A stretch of DNA of 22,411 nucleotides from an uncultured Bacilli bacterium. GTDB lineage: Bacteria > Bacillota_I > Bacilli_A > RF39 > UBA660. A model generated the notes under the pieces. That model had not been told where the DNA came from. It made no database searches and saw only the letters and a list, made by a program, of their open reading frames with translations. The stretch spans positions 10,538 through 32,948 of the forward strand of contig CARZYU010000005.1 in assembly GCA_949113215.1 (NCBI GenBank). Reading direction: 5' to 3'. Below are positions 6,435 to 14,686 of this stretch, in pieces (position 1 is the first letter of the stretch; every line of letters starts with the position of its first letter). The position numbers and the translations under genes were made by a program.

Positions 6435-9400
6435 CTACTTCCTTTTCTTTAACTGACTTAACAGAGCAGTTAAATAATAAACAGGATGTTTCTCTAATTT
6501 AATCACATCTAAAATCAAGTTGAGACATGGACCTTTGGTAGCAAAGCGAAACATAGGAGTAATCTGACAAGCTGTAAGAAACATTGCTTCGGTATCGATT
6601 TTCTCACTCATTTGTTTACTGAAAACAAGAGAAAGAGAATTTCTCGTTTTTAACACTTCAATTATTTCCCATTTTTTTGCAAGTGCTTCAAACCATTCCT
6701 CTTGCATATAAATAAGCATAGTTTCGTCGACTGTTCCAAATCGGTCTTCCAATTCTTGCTTTACCCCTTCTAATTTTTCCAAAGAATCAATTTCGTTAAT
6801 CTTACGATGAATTTCTATTTTTAAATCATTGTCCATAACGTAATCCGAAGAAATATGAGTATCGACATTCAAAAGAGCAGGACTTTGTTCATCTTCTTCT
6901 TCCGCCTGATAAACTCCCTTCAACTTTTCCACCTCTTCGTTTAAGATTTTTAAGTATAGGTCCATTCCAATCGTATCAATAAATCCAGCTTGTTCGCTTC
7001 CCAAAATGTCTCCTGCGCCTCGAATGGAAAGATCTCGTGTCGCAATGGAAAAACCACTACCTAATTCTGTAAATTCTTTGATAACATTTAGCCGCTTTCT
7101 GGCAGTATCACTCAAAACCTTATTTCCTTGATACATCAAATAAGCATATGCTATTTTGTCACTTCTTCCAACACGACCTCTAATTTGATAGAGTTGACTT
7201 AGTCCAAATCGATCAGCATCTAAAATAATGAGTGTATTTACATTCGGAATATCAATTCCCGTTTCGATGATCGTCGTACAAACCAAAACATCGTATTCAT
7301 GATGAACAAATTGATACATTCTACTTTCTAATTCTTCTTTGGATAACTTTCCATGCGCAAAAACCATTCTAGCCTCGGGAACGAGATGTTTGATTTCTTG
7401 CATTTTCTCTTCCATGCGTTCTACACGGTTAAATAGTAAAAATACTTGTCCATTTCGGGACAATTCTTTATAAATTGCATCTTTAATTAAAGGATAATTT
7501 TCTTCCACCACATAAGTTTGTACAGGATAACGATTCACAGGAGGAGTTTCAATTAAACAGAGACTTCTCATTCCAATAAGAGACATTTGGAGTGTCCTTG
7601 GAATTGGAGTTGCGGTAAGAGTTAAAACATCGACATTGTTCTTATAAGATTTAATCTTTTCTTTATGCATCACACCAAATCGTTGTTCCTCATCAATAAT
7701 CAACAAACCCAAGTCCTTGGGTACAATATCGGAAGATAACAATCGATGAGTACCAAACACAACATCGATCGTCCCTGCTTTTAATCCTTCTAATACTTTC
7801 TTGGTTTCTTTGGCGGTCGTAAAACGATTCAAAAGTGCAAAATTAACTGGGTAACTGGCAAAACGGGAACGAGCATTTTGATACTGTTGTTCTGAAAGAA
7901 TGGTGGTAGGACACAGATAAAGAACCTGCTTCGAATCCATTACTGCTTTAAAAATGGCCCGAAAAGCAACCTCTGTTTTTCCATAGCCTACATCACCACA
8001 CAAGAGCAAATCCATTGGCATCGAAGATTCCATTTCCTCTTTCACTTTAGCAATCGCAGCTAACTGATCCTTCGTTTCTTGGTAAGGAAAATCCTCTTCG
8101 AATTGTCGTTGCAATTCCGTATCTGAAGAAAAAGCAAATCCCCTTTTCAATTCCCTCTTCGCATAGAGATTCAACAAATCAACTGCAATCTCTTTGACTC
8201 TACTTCTTACTCTTGCCTTTGTCTTCTCCCAATCACTTCCACCCAAACGATTGATTTTAGGAAGAGAGCCTTCTTTGGAAGCATACTTTGATAAAGAATC
8301 AATTTTTTCCACCGGAATATAAAGTTTATCTTTGCCCTGATAGAGAACCTCCAAATAATCTTTTTGAATATCGCCTTGCGAAATCGTTTTTAATCCATTA
8401 TAAACACCAATTCCATGAACGTTATGAACAACATAATCGCCGATCTGCAGTTTTTCCCAGTCGGTTAGTTTGGTAGCATACTTTAAGTTTGTCTGATATT
8501 TCTTTTTCGAAACTGGTTGAGAAAACAATTCTTTTCCAGTTAAAACAATCGTATTTCCAATCTGAAATCCAGAAGAAAGTTCACGATTCACGATATTTAG
8601 ATGATTTGGTGTCAAATTAGTTTCATCCGTAATGACATAAGGAAGGGAAATATATTTCGTAAAACTTCGAATTTGATAAGGTTTTAAACATAAAATAACT
8701 CTTTTTTGTTCCCTTAACGCCTCTTTTAAAAATTTTGTAATCAATTCAATATTCTCATGAAACTCTAACAATTCTTTGCCTTCATAATGAACAATGGGAT
8801 ACGGAAAATTAGGTTCTTGATTATTGAGACTCATATAATAAATCGCATGCTGTGGAGAAACTTCCTCAAGAGAAAACATATACTCCGAAGTAAAATCACA
8901 ATCTTTTACAGTTCGATATTCAAATACATCTTTTAACATTTGATTTTCTGCCACTTTAAGCGAAGAAAAATCTTTCCACACCGTAATGGTATCTTCTAAA
9001 TATCCACTGATATTGGTAATTTGCCTAGAGTATTGTTTTAAATACTTCTGGCGCATGGAGGGGACTTCTTTTTTTTGATCAAGTAAAAATTCATGATAAG
9101 GTGAAATCGTAATTTTTTTCAATTCTTGTAACGATTTTTGAGTTTCTTCATCGAAAAGACGAATGGAATCAATCTCATCACCAAAAAATTCGAAACGAAT
9201 GGGATGCTCCATATCAAAGGCAAAGACATCGATAACAAAGCCTCTAACACCCAATTCACCGGTTTTCGTAACTAAAGTTTCACGATGATACCCTAAAGAA
9301 ATTAACTTTTCGACCAAATCTTCCGGGCGTATTTCATCTCCTACCCGATAAGTCAAAATATGATCCTGAAACGTTTTAGGAAGAGGAAGATATCGAAGAT

Positions 9401-9731
9401 ATCCCATCAAATTAGTGACGACAATATGTCTTGACCCTCCCATCGTTTCTTTTAAAGTTTCTAGCCTTGTCATCATCAAATCTGGACTAATTGCGAGTGC
9501 TTCACTTGCTAAAAAATCATCCATCGGAAAAAGCAAAACAGCATCAGTATAATTACAAAGTGTTTGAGACAATTGATTCGCTTCATACAAGGAAGAAGTT
9601 ACAACGAGAATATTGCGATTGGTCTTCTCCAATAATTTAGAAAGATACACAGCAAAAAGCTCACTGGTAAGCCCAGTGATCCCTACGTCTTCTATCTTTG
9701 AAATTGTAATCAAATCGTCAAAAAGTTTCAT
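6435..9731 (-). CDS. mfd: transcription-repair coupling factor Mfd
   Basis: This is a 1098-residue superfamily 2 translocase that removes RNA polymerase stalled at DNA lesions and recruits UvrA. In order I see the UvrB-like N-terminal module; the RNA-polymerase-interacting domain (near residues 420-500, with GDYVVHNVHGIGVYNGL); the helicase core with Walker A GDVGYGKTEVA near 578 and the DExx box DEEQRFGV near 678; motif VI QIRGRVGR; and the C-terminal regulatory domain. It is about 80 residues shorter than B. subtilis Mfd but no core motif is missing. The ATG at 9731 follows the pth stop by four bases and has GGTGA upstream; a second ATG at 9743 overlaps pth and lacks a good site. pth-mfd adjacency is conserved in Bacilli. 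Confidence 0.97.
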   Translation of the reverse strand: MKLFDDLITISKIEDVGITGLTSELFAVYLSKLLEKTNRNILVVTSSLYEANQLSQTLCNYTDAVLLFPMDDFLASEALAISPDLMMTRLETLKETMGGSRHIVVTNLMGYLRYLPLPKTFQDHILTYRVGDEIRPEDLVEKLISLGYHRETLVTKTGELGVRGFVIDVFAFDMEHPIRFEFFGDEIDSIRLFDEETQKSLQELKKITISPYHEFLLDQKKEVPSMRQKYLKQYSRQITNISGYLEDTITVWKDFSSLKVAENQMLKDVFEYRTVKDCDFTSEYMFSLEEVSPQHAIYYMSLNNQEPNFPYPIVHYEGKELLEFHENIELITKFLKEALREQKRVILCLKPYQIRSFTKYISLPYVITDETNLTPNHLNIVNRELSSGFQIGNTIVLTGKELFSQPVSKKKYQTNLKYATKLTDWEKLQIGDYVVHNVHGIGVYNGLKTISQGDIQKDYLEVLYQGKDKLYIPVEKIDSLSKYASKEGSLPKINRLGGSDWEKTKARVRSRVKEIAVDLLNLYAKRELKRGFAFSSDTELQRQFEEDFPYQETKDQLAAIAKVKEEMESSMPMDLLLCGDVGYGKTEVAFRAIFKAVMDSKQVLYLCPTTILSEQQYQNARSRFASYPVNFALLNRFTTAKETKKVLEGLKAGTIDVVFGTHRLLSSDIVPKDLGLLIIDEEQRFGVMHKEKIKSYKNNVDVLTLTATPIPRTLQMSLIGMRSLCLIETPPVNRYPVQTYVVEENYPLIKDAIYKELSRNGQVFLLFNRVERMEEKMQEIKHLVPEARMVFAHGKLSKEELESRMYQFVHHEYDVLVCTTIIETGIDIPNVNTLIILDADRFGLSQLYQIRGRVGRSDKIAYAYLMYQGNKVLSDTARKRLNVIKEFTELGSGFSIATRDLSIRGAGDILGSEQAGFIDTIGMDLYLKILNEEVEKLKGVYQAEEEDEQSPALLNVDTHISSDYVMDNDLKIEIHRKINEIDSLEKLEGVKQELEDRFGTVDETMLIYMQEEWFEALAKKWEIIEVLKTRNSLSLVFSKQMSEKIDTEAMFLTACQITPMFRFATKGPCLNLILDVIKLEKHPVYYLTALLSQLKKRK

Positions 9732-9735
9732 TGAT

Positions 9736-10302
9736 TCACCCATTTTTATGATTATGATACGTCATCATCCAAGTAAAGTCTTCTGTAATAAACTCTTCCA
9801 TGATCGTATGAATGGTTGGAATAATTTCTTCAATAACGTTCTCTTCTTCTTTGGATAATTTACCCAAAACATAATCTTTCAATTCTACTGTTTCATTTCG
9901 TCCTACTCCAATACGAAGACGTCTATAATTCTGGGTTCCTAAATTTTCTTCAATATTGCGTAACCCATTGTGACCAGAACAAGTCCCTTGCGCTCTCAGG
10001 CGATAATTTCCCAAATCTAAACTTGTATCATCGCAAATAATTAACACGTTTTCCAAAGGAATCTTAAAATAATCAACAAATTTACGAACCACTTCACCCG
10101 ATAAGTTCATGTAAGATTGTGGCTCTAATAGAATTACTTTCTCAGAGGCAATTGTTATTTCAACATACTCTCCTTGAAATTTCCTTTTCTTTAATAACAG
10201 CGGATACTTTTCCAAGAAAGAATCAATCATTCGAAATCCCATATTATGTCTTGTTCTTCGATATTCCTTTCCTGGATTTCCAAGTCCTACAATTAATTTC
10301 AT
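9736..10302 (-). CDS. pth: peptidyl-tRNA hydrolase
   Basis: This 188-residue enzyme frees tRNA from peptidyl-tRNA released by stalled ribosomes. The family N-terminus is intact: GLGNPGKEYRRTRHNMGF contains the substrate-binding Asn (N9) and the catalytic His (H19). The conserved Asp pair follows in the IICDDTSL segment, and SGHNGLRNI also matches. Length equals B. subtilis Pth (SpoVC). AAAGGAGG precedes the ATG, and the start overlaps the rsmI stop as ATGA, indicating coupled translation. Confidence 0.97.
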   Translation of the reverse strand: MKLIVGLGNPGKEYRRTRHNMGFRMIDSFLEKYPLLLKKRKFQGEYVEITIASEKVILLEPQSYMNLSGEVVRKFVDYFKIPLENVLIICDDTSLDLGNYRLRAQGTCSGHNGLRNIEENLGTQNYRRLRIGVGRNETVELKDYVLGKLSKEEENVIEEIIPTIHTIMEEFITEDFTWMMTYHNHKNG

Positions 10303-11147
10303 CTTTCTTCCTCCTTTCGATGATACTCCTGATAAATCACTGACTTTGCAATGTGACGTTCCTTAGCAACTAACTTCATAGCTTCCATTTCACTCATCCC
10401 ATCAGAAGCATAGAGTAAAACATGTTCTTTGATCGAAAGAGAACTATAATCAACTTTGTCCATATTTCCAGAAACTACAATTACCATTTCTCCCTTAGCA
10501 TTTGCACTTTCCTTTTGTACTTCTTCAATGGTTCCACGGTATATTTCCTCATAGAGTTTTGAAATTTCACGATGCAAAGAAATCGCCCGATTGCCGAAAA
10601 TCATTTTTAAATCTTCCAAGGTTTCTTCAATTCGATGAGGAGCTTCATAAAAAATTAAAGTATAAGGGAACAAACTCAATTTTTTTAATTCTTCCATTCG
10701 TTTACTATGCTTCGATTGCAGAAAACCATAAAACAAAAAAGGCGATGGAGGAAGTCCAGAAGATGTTAGAGCTGGAACAAAGGCCGTTGCTCCTGGCAAA
10801 GAAATAACCGAAAGACCCTCTTTTATTACCTGAGAAGCAATTCGATACCCAGGATCACTGATAATAGGAGTTCCACGATCGGTAATCAATCCTACATTCT
10901 TTCCCTCTTTGAGAGCGGTAATCACTTGAGGTATCAAAGTTTCCTCTACTTTTTCATCGCTTCGAATTAAACGTTTTTGAATTTGATAATGATGAAGCAA
11001 TTGACCTGTTACTCTCGTATCTTCACAAAGAATAAAATCGACAAGTTCGAGTGTTTTAATCGCTCGATAAGTCATATCTTCCATATTTCCAATCGGTGTA
11101 GGAATTAAATAAAGAGAAGCTTTTTCCTGATAGCTCTTTTGACTCAT
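10299..11147 (-). CDS. rsmI: 16S rRNA (cytidine-1402) 2'-O-methyltransferase RsmI
   Basis: This 282-residue SAM-dependent enzyme methylates the ribose of C1402 in the decoding centre. Family signatures are YLIPTPIGNMEDMTYRA (residues 13-29), ILCEDTR, the glycine-rich SDPG region (GTPIISDPGYRI), LPGATAFVPALTSSGLP and FYGFL. The tail after residue 225 (SSLSIKEHVLLYASDGMSEMEAMK) looks like the usual helix-turn-helix C-terminal extension. It corresponds to B. subtilis YabC. AGGTGA precedes the ATG, and trmN6 ends 8 bases upstream. Confidence 0.96.
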   Translation of the reverse strand: MSQKSYQEKASLYLIPTPIGNMEDMTYRAIKTLELVDFILCEDTRVTGQLLHHYQIQKRLIRSDEKVEETLIPQVITALKEGKNVGLITDRGTPIISDPGYRIASQVIKEGLSVISLPGATAFVPALTSSGLPPSPFLFYGFLQSKHSKRMEELKKLSLFPYTLIFYEAPHRIEETLEDLKMIFGNRAISLHREISKLYEEIYRGTIEEVQKESANAKGEMVIVVSGNMDKVDYSSLSIKEHVLLYASDGMSEMEAMKLVAKERHIAKSVIYQEYHRKEEER

Positions 11148-11155
11148 AATTTCAC

Positions 11156-11878
11156 CTACTTTGTTAAATAATTTAAATAATCTTCCGTATAGGATCCATC
11201 TTCGTGATGAATATACAAGGGAGGCAATACCTTTAAGAAAGTTTTACCATTTTTCATTCCTTCTAGCAAGCAAAGATTAGACTCTTTTCCCTTTTTGGAA
11301 TAAACAAATTGTAAACGTTTTGGTTCGATTCCATAACTAGAAAAAGTTTTTAATAAATCTAAAAGATGACTTGTGGGGTAAACTACAGCAAATCGTCCAC
11401 CATTTTTTAATAGTTTTCGAGCACAAGTCAATAATTGATCAAGGGTTAAAGAAACTTGATGTCTTGCTAATGTTTTATGAACCTCTTGATTCACAAAAGA
11501 ATGATCATGATGAGTAAAATAAGGTGGGTTACAAACGATAAGATCATATTGATCGGATTCCAATTGTGATTGAAATTCCAAAATATCCTGGCAAAAAAGT
11601 TGGATTTGATCTTCCAAATGATTGTATTTGATGCTCTTTCTTGCCAAGGCAACCAATTCCTCCTGAATTTCTACTGCATCAATCCTGGCTTTGGTATAAA
11701 GAGAAAAAATCAAAGGAATGGGAGCAGTTCCGGTTCCAATTTCTAAAATACGATGATCACGAAGATGAGGCAAAGCAAAGCGTGCTAACAAAATGGAATC
11801 CAAAGAAAAAGAAAACCAATCTGTATTTTGATAGATCTTCCTATTCTTGTATCCTACCAAATCATGTAATACTTCCAT
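11156..11878 (-). CDS. trmN6: tRNA1(Val) A37 N6-methyltransferase family protein (YabB-like)
   Basis: This 240-residue Rossmann-fold N6-adenine methyltransferase has the SAM-binding motif ILEIGTGTAPIPLI (about 44-57) and the catalytic NPPY motif in IVCNPPYFTHH (about 115-125). The start FSLDSILLARF is typical of the TrmN6/YabB family, whose E. coli member methylates A37 of tRNA1(Val). The substrate here is inferred from family membership and from the rsmI neighbour, as in B. subtilis yabB-yabC. The ATG overlaps the ricT stop as TAATG. Confidence 0.9.
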   Translation of the reverse strand: MEVLHDLVGYKNRKIYQNTDWFSFSLDSILLARFALPHLRDHRILEIGTGTAPIPLIFSLYTKARIDAVEIQEELVALARKSIKYNHLEDQIQLFCQDILEFQSQLESDQYDLIVCNPPYFTHHDHSFVNQEVHKTLARHQVSLTLDQLLTCARKLLKNGGRFAVVYPTSHLLDLLKTFSSYGIEPKRLQFVYSKKGKESNLCLLEGMKNGKTFLKVLPPLYIHHEDGSYTEDYLNYLTK

Positions 11879-12663
11879 TAACTATCTACCTTAACTTCTA
11901 AAATCGTTTTATTTTTTAATTCCACTTGATAAGTACGATGAAACAAATCAACAGAAACTACTTTGCCTAATCCTTCTTCAGTTGGCATCATACTACCAAG
12001 ATCAGGCATTCCCTTACGTAGCTCACGATAAACATCATCTTCATAATTCAAACAACAAAGAAGACGACCACAAACTCCATTGATTTTGGTAGGATTCAAA
12101 GAAAGATATTGATTTTTTGCCATATTAATAGAAACGCTATCAAAATTAGTTAAAAAACTATTGCAGCATAAGAACCTACCACAAGGTCCAAGACCTCCCA
12201 CTAATTTAGCTTTATCACGAACTCCAATTTGATGAAGTTCAATTCTAGTTCGATAAATTTGAGCTAGTTTTTTAGCAAGTTCCCTAAAGTCAATTCTTTC
12301 CTCTGCAACGTAATTCAACAATAATTGAGTACGATCTAAAGTAAAACTAGCATCAATAAAATGCATAGGAAGATTTAAGGCTGCCGATATTCTTTTCGCA
12401 TCTTGTAGAGCTTTCTTTTCTTCTTTTACATTTTTTTCATGTTGTTGAATATCTTCCTTCATCGCATAACGTAATATTTTTTTTAAAGGAAGAACCACGT
12501 TTTTCTCCTCCGTCTGTTTTATATTTCCTACAATTGTTCCAAATTGTATTCCTCTTGCTGTTTCTACGACAACAAAATCTCCCTTTTTTAGTTCTAAATG
12601 ATTGGGATCAAATTGATAAACTCGACCATTAGAACTAAGCGAAACACCTACAGATTTGATCAC
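11878..12663 (-). CDS. ricT: PSP1-domain protein RicT (YaaT)
   Basis: This 261-residue PSP1 protein shows the N-terminal segment GVSLSSNGRVYQFDP, the ETARGIQFGTIV motif, and two Cys clusters: CGRFLCC (C161, C166, C167) and CGRLLCC (C198, C203, C204). In B. subtilis, RicT joins RicA and RicF in an iron-sulphur complex that guides RNase Y in mRNA maturation and affects sporulation and biofilm formation. RicA and RicF are not in this window. I choose the GTG at 12663, not the upstream TTG at 12705, because GGGGAGGTGAT stands just before it. GTG and the holB stop overlap as GTGA. Adjacent holB-yaaT is conserved in Bacilli. Confidence 0.94.
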   Translation of the reverse strand: MIKSVGVSLSSNGRVYQFDPNHLELKKGDFVVVETARGIQFGTIVGNIKQTEEKNVVLPLKKILRYAMKEDIQQHEKNVKEEKKALQDAKRISAALNLPMHFIDASFTLDRTQLLLNYVAEERIDFRELAKKLAQIYRTRIELHQIGVRDKAKLVGGLGPCGRFLCCNSFLTNFDSVSINMAKNQYLSLNPTKINGVCGRLLCCLNYEDDVYRELRKGMPDLGSMMPTEEGLGKVVSVDLFHRTYQVELKNKTILEVKVDS

Positions 12664-13532
12664 AAAATCACCTCCCCTAATTTTAAATAAAACTTTGTCA
12701 ACCAAATTTTCAAATTAACATTATAAGTAAGATCTTTTTCTAACTCGTAAAGAGATTGAATTAATTTGGTTAATTCCTTTGTTTGAAAGCCTAAAAGACA
12801 TTCATTATAATGAATAACATCTTCTTTCGTTACTTTACCATTTTTCCTTTCCAAAAGTAAAATCAATAATTGGCGAAGATCATAGAATGTTTCTAACGTT
12901 TCCTCTTTGGAAGAAAAAAGCTTGTCCACAAATTCATTTTCATAAGCAATTAACCCTTTTTTATGATGTTTCAACACTTGTAAAAAAGTTTCTAAATTAC
13001 GATACTTTTCCTCATTCCAAACGGGAGAAAACTCATATCGTAATGAAAAAATTTGGCAACGAGACAAAATAGTAGGTAACACTTGATAACGATTATTTGC
13101 AACCAAAATACCAACAATATTTTCTTCCGGTTCTTCCAAAAACTTTAGCATTGTATTACTAGATGCTACATTAAGCTTGTCCGCTTGAGCAACCAAATAA
13201 ATACGAAGGCCATTCGTTAAAGATTTTGTTTTAAATCGATCTTGAAGATTTAATAACTGTTCCTTTTTGATAAAAGAACCATCTGGTTTTATCAAATAAA
13301 AATCAGGATAAGTTTCTTTATCTATTTGAAAACTCATCTTTTCTTGTTCACTTTGATTGAAAGAAGAAAATTGACTGAAAAGATATTTTACAAAGGAAAT
13401 TACTAACTCCATTCCTTTTTCATATCCGTTGGTTTCAATAAAATAAGCATGCGACAATTTTTTATTCTTACCAATCATCGTTTGAACTTCCTCGCAAAAG
13501 CGAGGTTGTCTTTGTTGCCATTCCTCTAACAT
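12660..13532 (-). CDS. holB: DNA polymerase III subunit delta-prime, reduced form
   Basis: This 290-residue clamp-loader subunit shows the delta-prime signatures SHAYFIE (family SHAYLF), the IKPDGSFIKKEQLLNLQ segment, NTMLKFLEEPEEN and the SRC motif in ILSRCQIFSL. The P-loop is degenerate (ETNGYEKGM in place of GxxGxGK), and no four-cysteine zinc cluster appears before the IKPDG segment. Delta-prime is a non-ATPase, so the lost P-loop fits its role, but the missing zinc module is unusual. The ATG at 13532 is preferred because AGGTGA lies 6 bases upstream; the longer reading would start at a TTG inside bofA. It pairs with DnaX, encoded three genes upstream. Confidence 0.92.
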   Translation of the reverse strand: MLEEWQQRQPRFCEEVQTMIGKNKKLSHAYFIETNGYEKGMELVISFVKYLFSQFSSFNQSEQEKMSFQIDKETYPDFYLIKPDGSFIKKEQLLNLQDRFKTKSLTNGLRIYLVAQADKLNVASSNTMLKFLEEPEENIVGILVANNRYQVLPTILSRCQIFSLRYEFSPVWNEEKYRNLETFLQVLKHHKKGLIAYENEFVDKLFSSKEETLETFYDLRQLLILLLERKNGKVTKEDVIHYNECLLGFQTKELTKLIQSLYELEKDLTYNVNLKIWLTKFYLKLGEVIL

Positions 13533-13545
13533 GTTTTCACCTACC

Positions 13546-13731
13546 TCAAAATGCAATAACCTTCAATAAAATAAGAGCAATCAAAGCAGGCGCCCCTAAG
13601 AGCGAAACTGAAGTGATAGTAATCCAATTAATTGGAATTACCATATTGAATGATACTGCAACCAAATTATACCCATATAGTATAAACGCACCTAAAATAA
13701 AATTTTTACAAAACTTCCAAATCTTCTTCAT
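13546..13731 (-). CDS. bofA: BofA-like sporulation membrane protein
   Basis: This 61-residue protein has two hydrophobic segments (about 10-30 and 38-59). The region from residue 12 fits the BofA family: GAFILYGYNL, then VIPINWITI, then SLLGAPALIALILLKV, corresponding to the family's NxxG..IPIN.....LGxPGxxxLxLL pattern. BofA inhibits the SpoIVFB protease and so delays pro-sigma-K processing in the mother cell. B. subtilis BofA is, as I recall, about 87 residues with an extra N-terminal segment, so this is a short form. Its position just after recR matches recR-yaaL-bofA in B. subtilis. GAGGTGA precedes the ATG, and holB begins 13 bases after its stop. Confidence 0.82.
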   Translation of the reverse strand: MKKIWKFCKNFILGAFILYGYNLVAVSFNMVIPINWITITSVSLLGAPALIALILLKVIAF

Positions 13732-13768
13732 AGTTCACCTCAATAAACCATATGAAGCAAACAGAAGA

Positions 13769-14368
13769 TTATGCGATCTCTTTACGGTCTTGAAAGGCTC
13801 TTTCCAGAGTAAGTGGATCAATATATTCCATATCCGCACCCATGGGAATTCCACTTGCAATTCGTGAAATTTTAATAGGAAGACCTTCTAAAATATTATG
13901 AATATAAAGTGCTGTTGTTTCCCCTTCAATGCTAGGTTTGAACGCTAAAATAACTTCTTTGTAATTTTCTTGTTTAATACGGTCAACTAATTCATTGAGA
14001 CCAATATCTTCAGGACGAATACCACTAGAAAGATCAATGAGTCCTTCTAAGACATGATAGCGACCATTGTAAGTTCCTAATTTTTCAAACAGGAACACGC
14101 TTTTTGTATCTTCCACAACACAAAGAACTTCTTTATCACGAAGAGAATCAGAGCAAACATCACACAATTCATTTTCCGTCAAAGTATGACATCTCTTACA
14201 CTCATGAATTTTAGTAGGAACCTCTTCAATACTTTTCGCAAGAGATAATGACTTTTCTTCCTCCATTTCCAAAATAGAAAAAGCAAAACGTTCTGCTGAT
14301 TTTTCTCCAACTCCTGGTAAGTATTTCAATCGTTCAATTAACTTTTGAAGACTATTAGGATACGCCAT
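13769..14368 (-). CDS. recR: recombination protein RecR
   Basis: This 199-residue protein works with RecF and RecO to load RecA on gapped DNA. Features in order are the helix-hairpin-helix segment LPGVGEKSAERFAF (17-30), the four-cysteine zinc finger C57, C60, C69, C72, and a TOPRIM domain (LCVVEDTKSVFLFE, then ILAFKPSIEGETTA), ending with SGIPMGADMEYIDP. Length is the family norm. The ATG lies two bases after the ybaB stop, the conserved dnaX-ybaB-recR arrangement. Confidence 0.97.
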   Translation of the reverse strand: MAYPNSLQKLIERLKYLPGVGEKSAERFAFSILEMEEEKSLSLAKSIEEVPTKIHECKRCHTLTENELCDVCSDSLRDKEVLCVVEDTKSVFLFEKLGTYNGRYHVLEGLIDLSSGIRPEDIGLNELVDRIKQENYKEVILAFKPSIEGETTALYIHNILEGLPIKISRIASGIPMGADMEYIDPLTLERAFQDRKEIA

Positions 14369-14370
14369 AA

Positions 14371-14670
14371 CTAAAACATCCCAGGAAGAGATCCACCAAA
14401 TCTACCCATCTTTTCCTCAGTCATTTTATCTACTTTTTTCATAGCTTCATTCATGGCAATTTGAATCATATCTTGAAGCATTTCAATATCTTCCTTCTCG
14501 AAGGAATGAGTATCATCGATGTGCACCTCAACAACTTCCTTTTTACCATTTACTTTTACAGAAACAAGCGAGCTACTCGCTTCAAAAGTCATTTCATCAA
14601 TTTCACTTTTTGTTTTTAGCATATCTTTTTGTAATGCCTGTGCTTGTTTCATAATTGCTTGCATATTCAT
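14371..14670 (-). CDS. ybaB: YbaB/EbfC family nucleoid-associated protein
   Basis: This small protein of about 99 residues begins MNMQAIMKQAQALQKDM, has a central beta region (SSSLVSVKVNGKKEVVEV) and ends GRFGGSLPGMF, all typical of the family. YbaB dimers bind DNA and are encoded between dnaX and recR in most bacteria, as here. The start is uncertain: a GTG at 14679 is too close to the AAAGGAG site, while the ATG at 14670 is about 10 bases from it, so I prefer the ATG. Confidence 0.93.
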   Translation of the reverse strand: MNMQAIMKQAQALQKDMLKTKSEIDEMTFEASSSLVSVKVNGKKEVVEVHIDDTHSFEKEDIEMLQDMIQIAMNEAMKKVDKMTEEKMGRFGGSLPGMF

Positions 14671-14686
14671 ATTATCCACTCTCCTT

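Noticed and set aside
6423..6450. Terminator after mfd
   Set aside because: Only a purine/pyrimidine-rich weak stem is present with no stable GC pairs; read-through into the next gene cannot be excluded.
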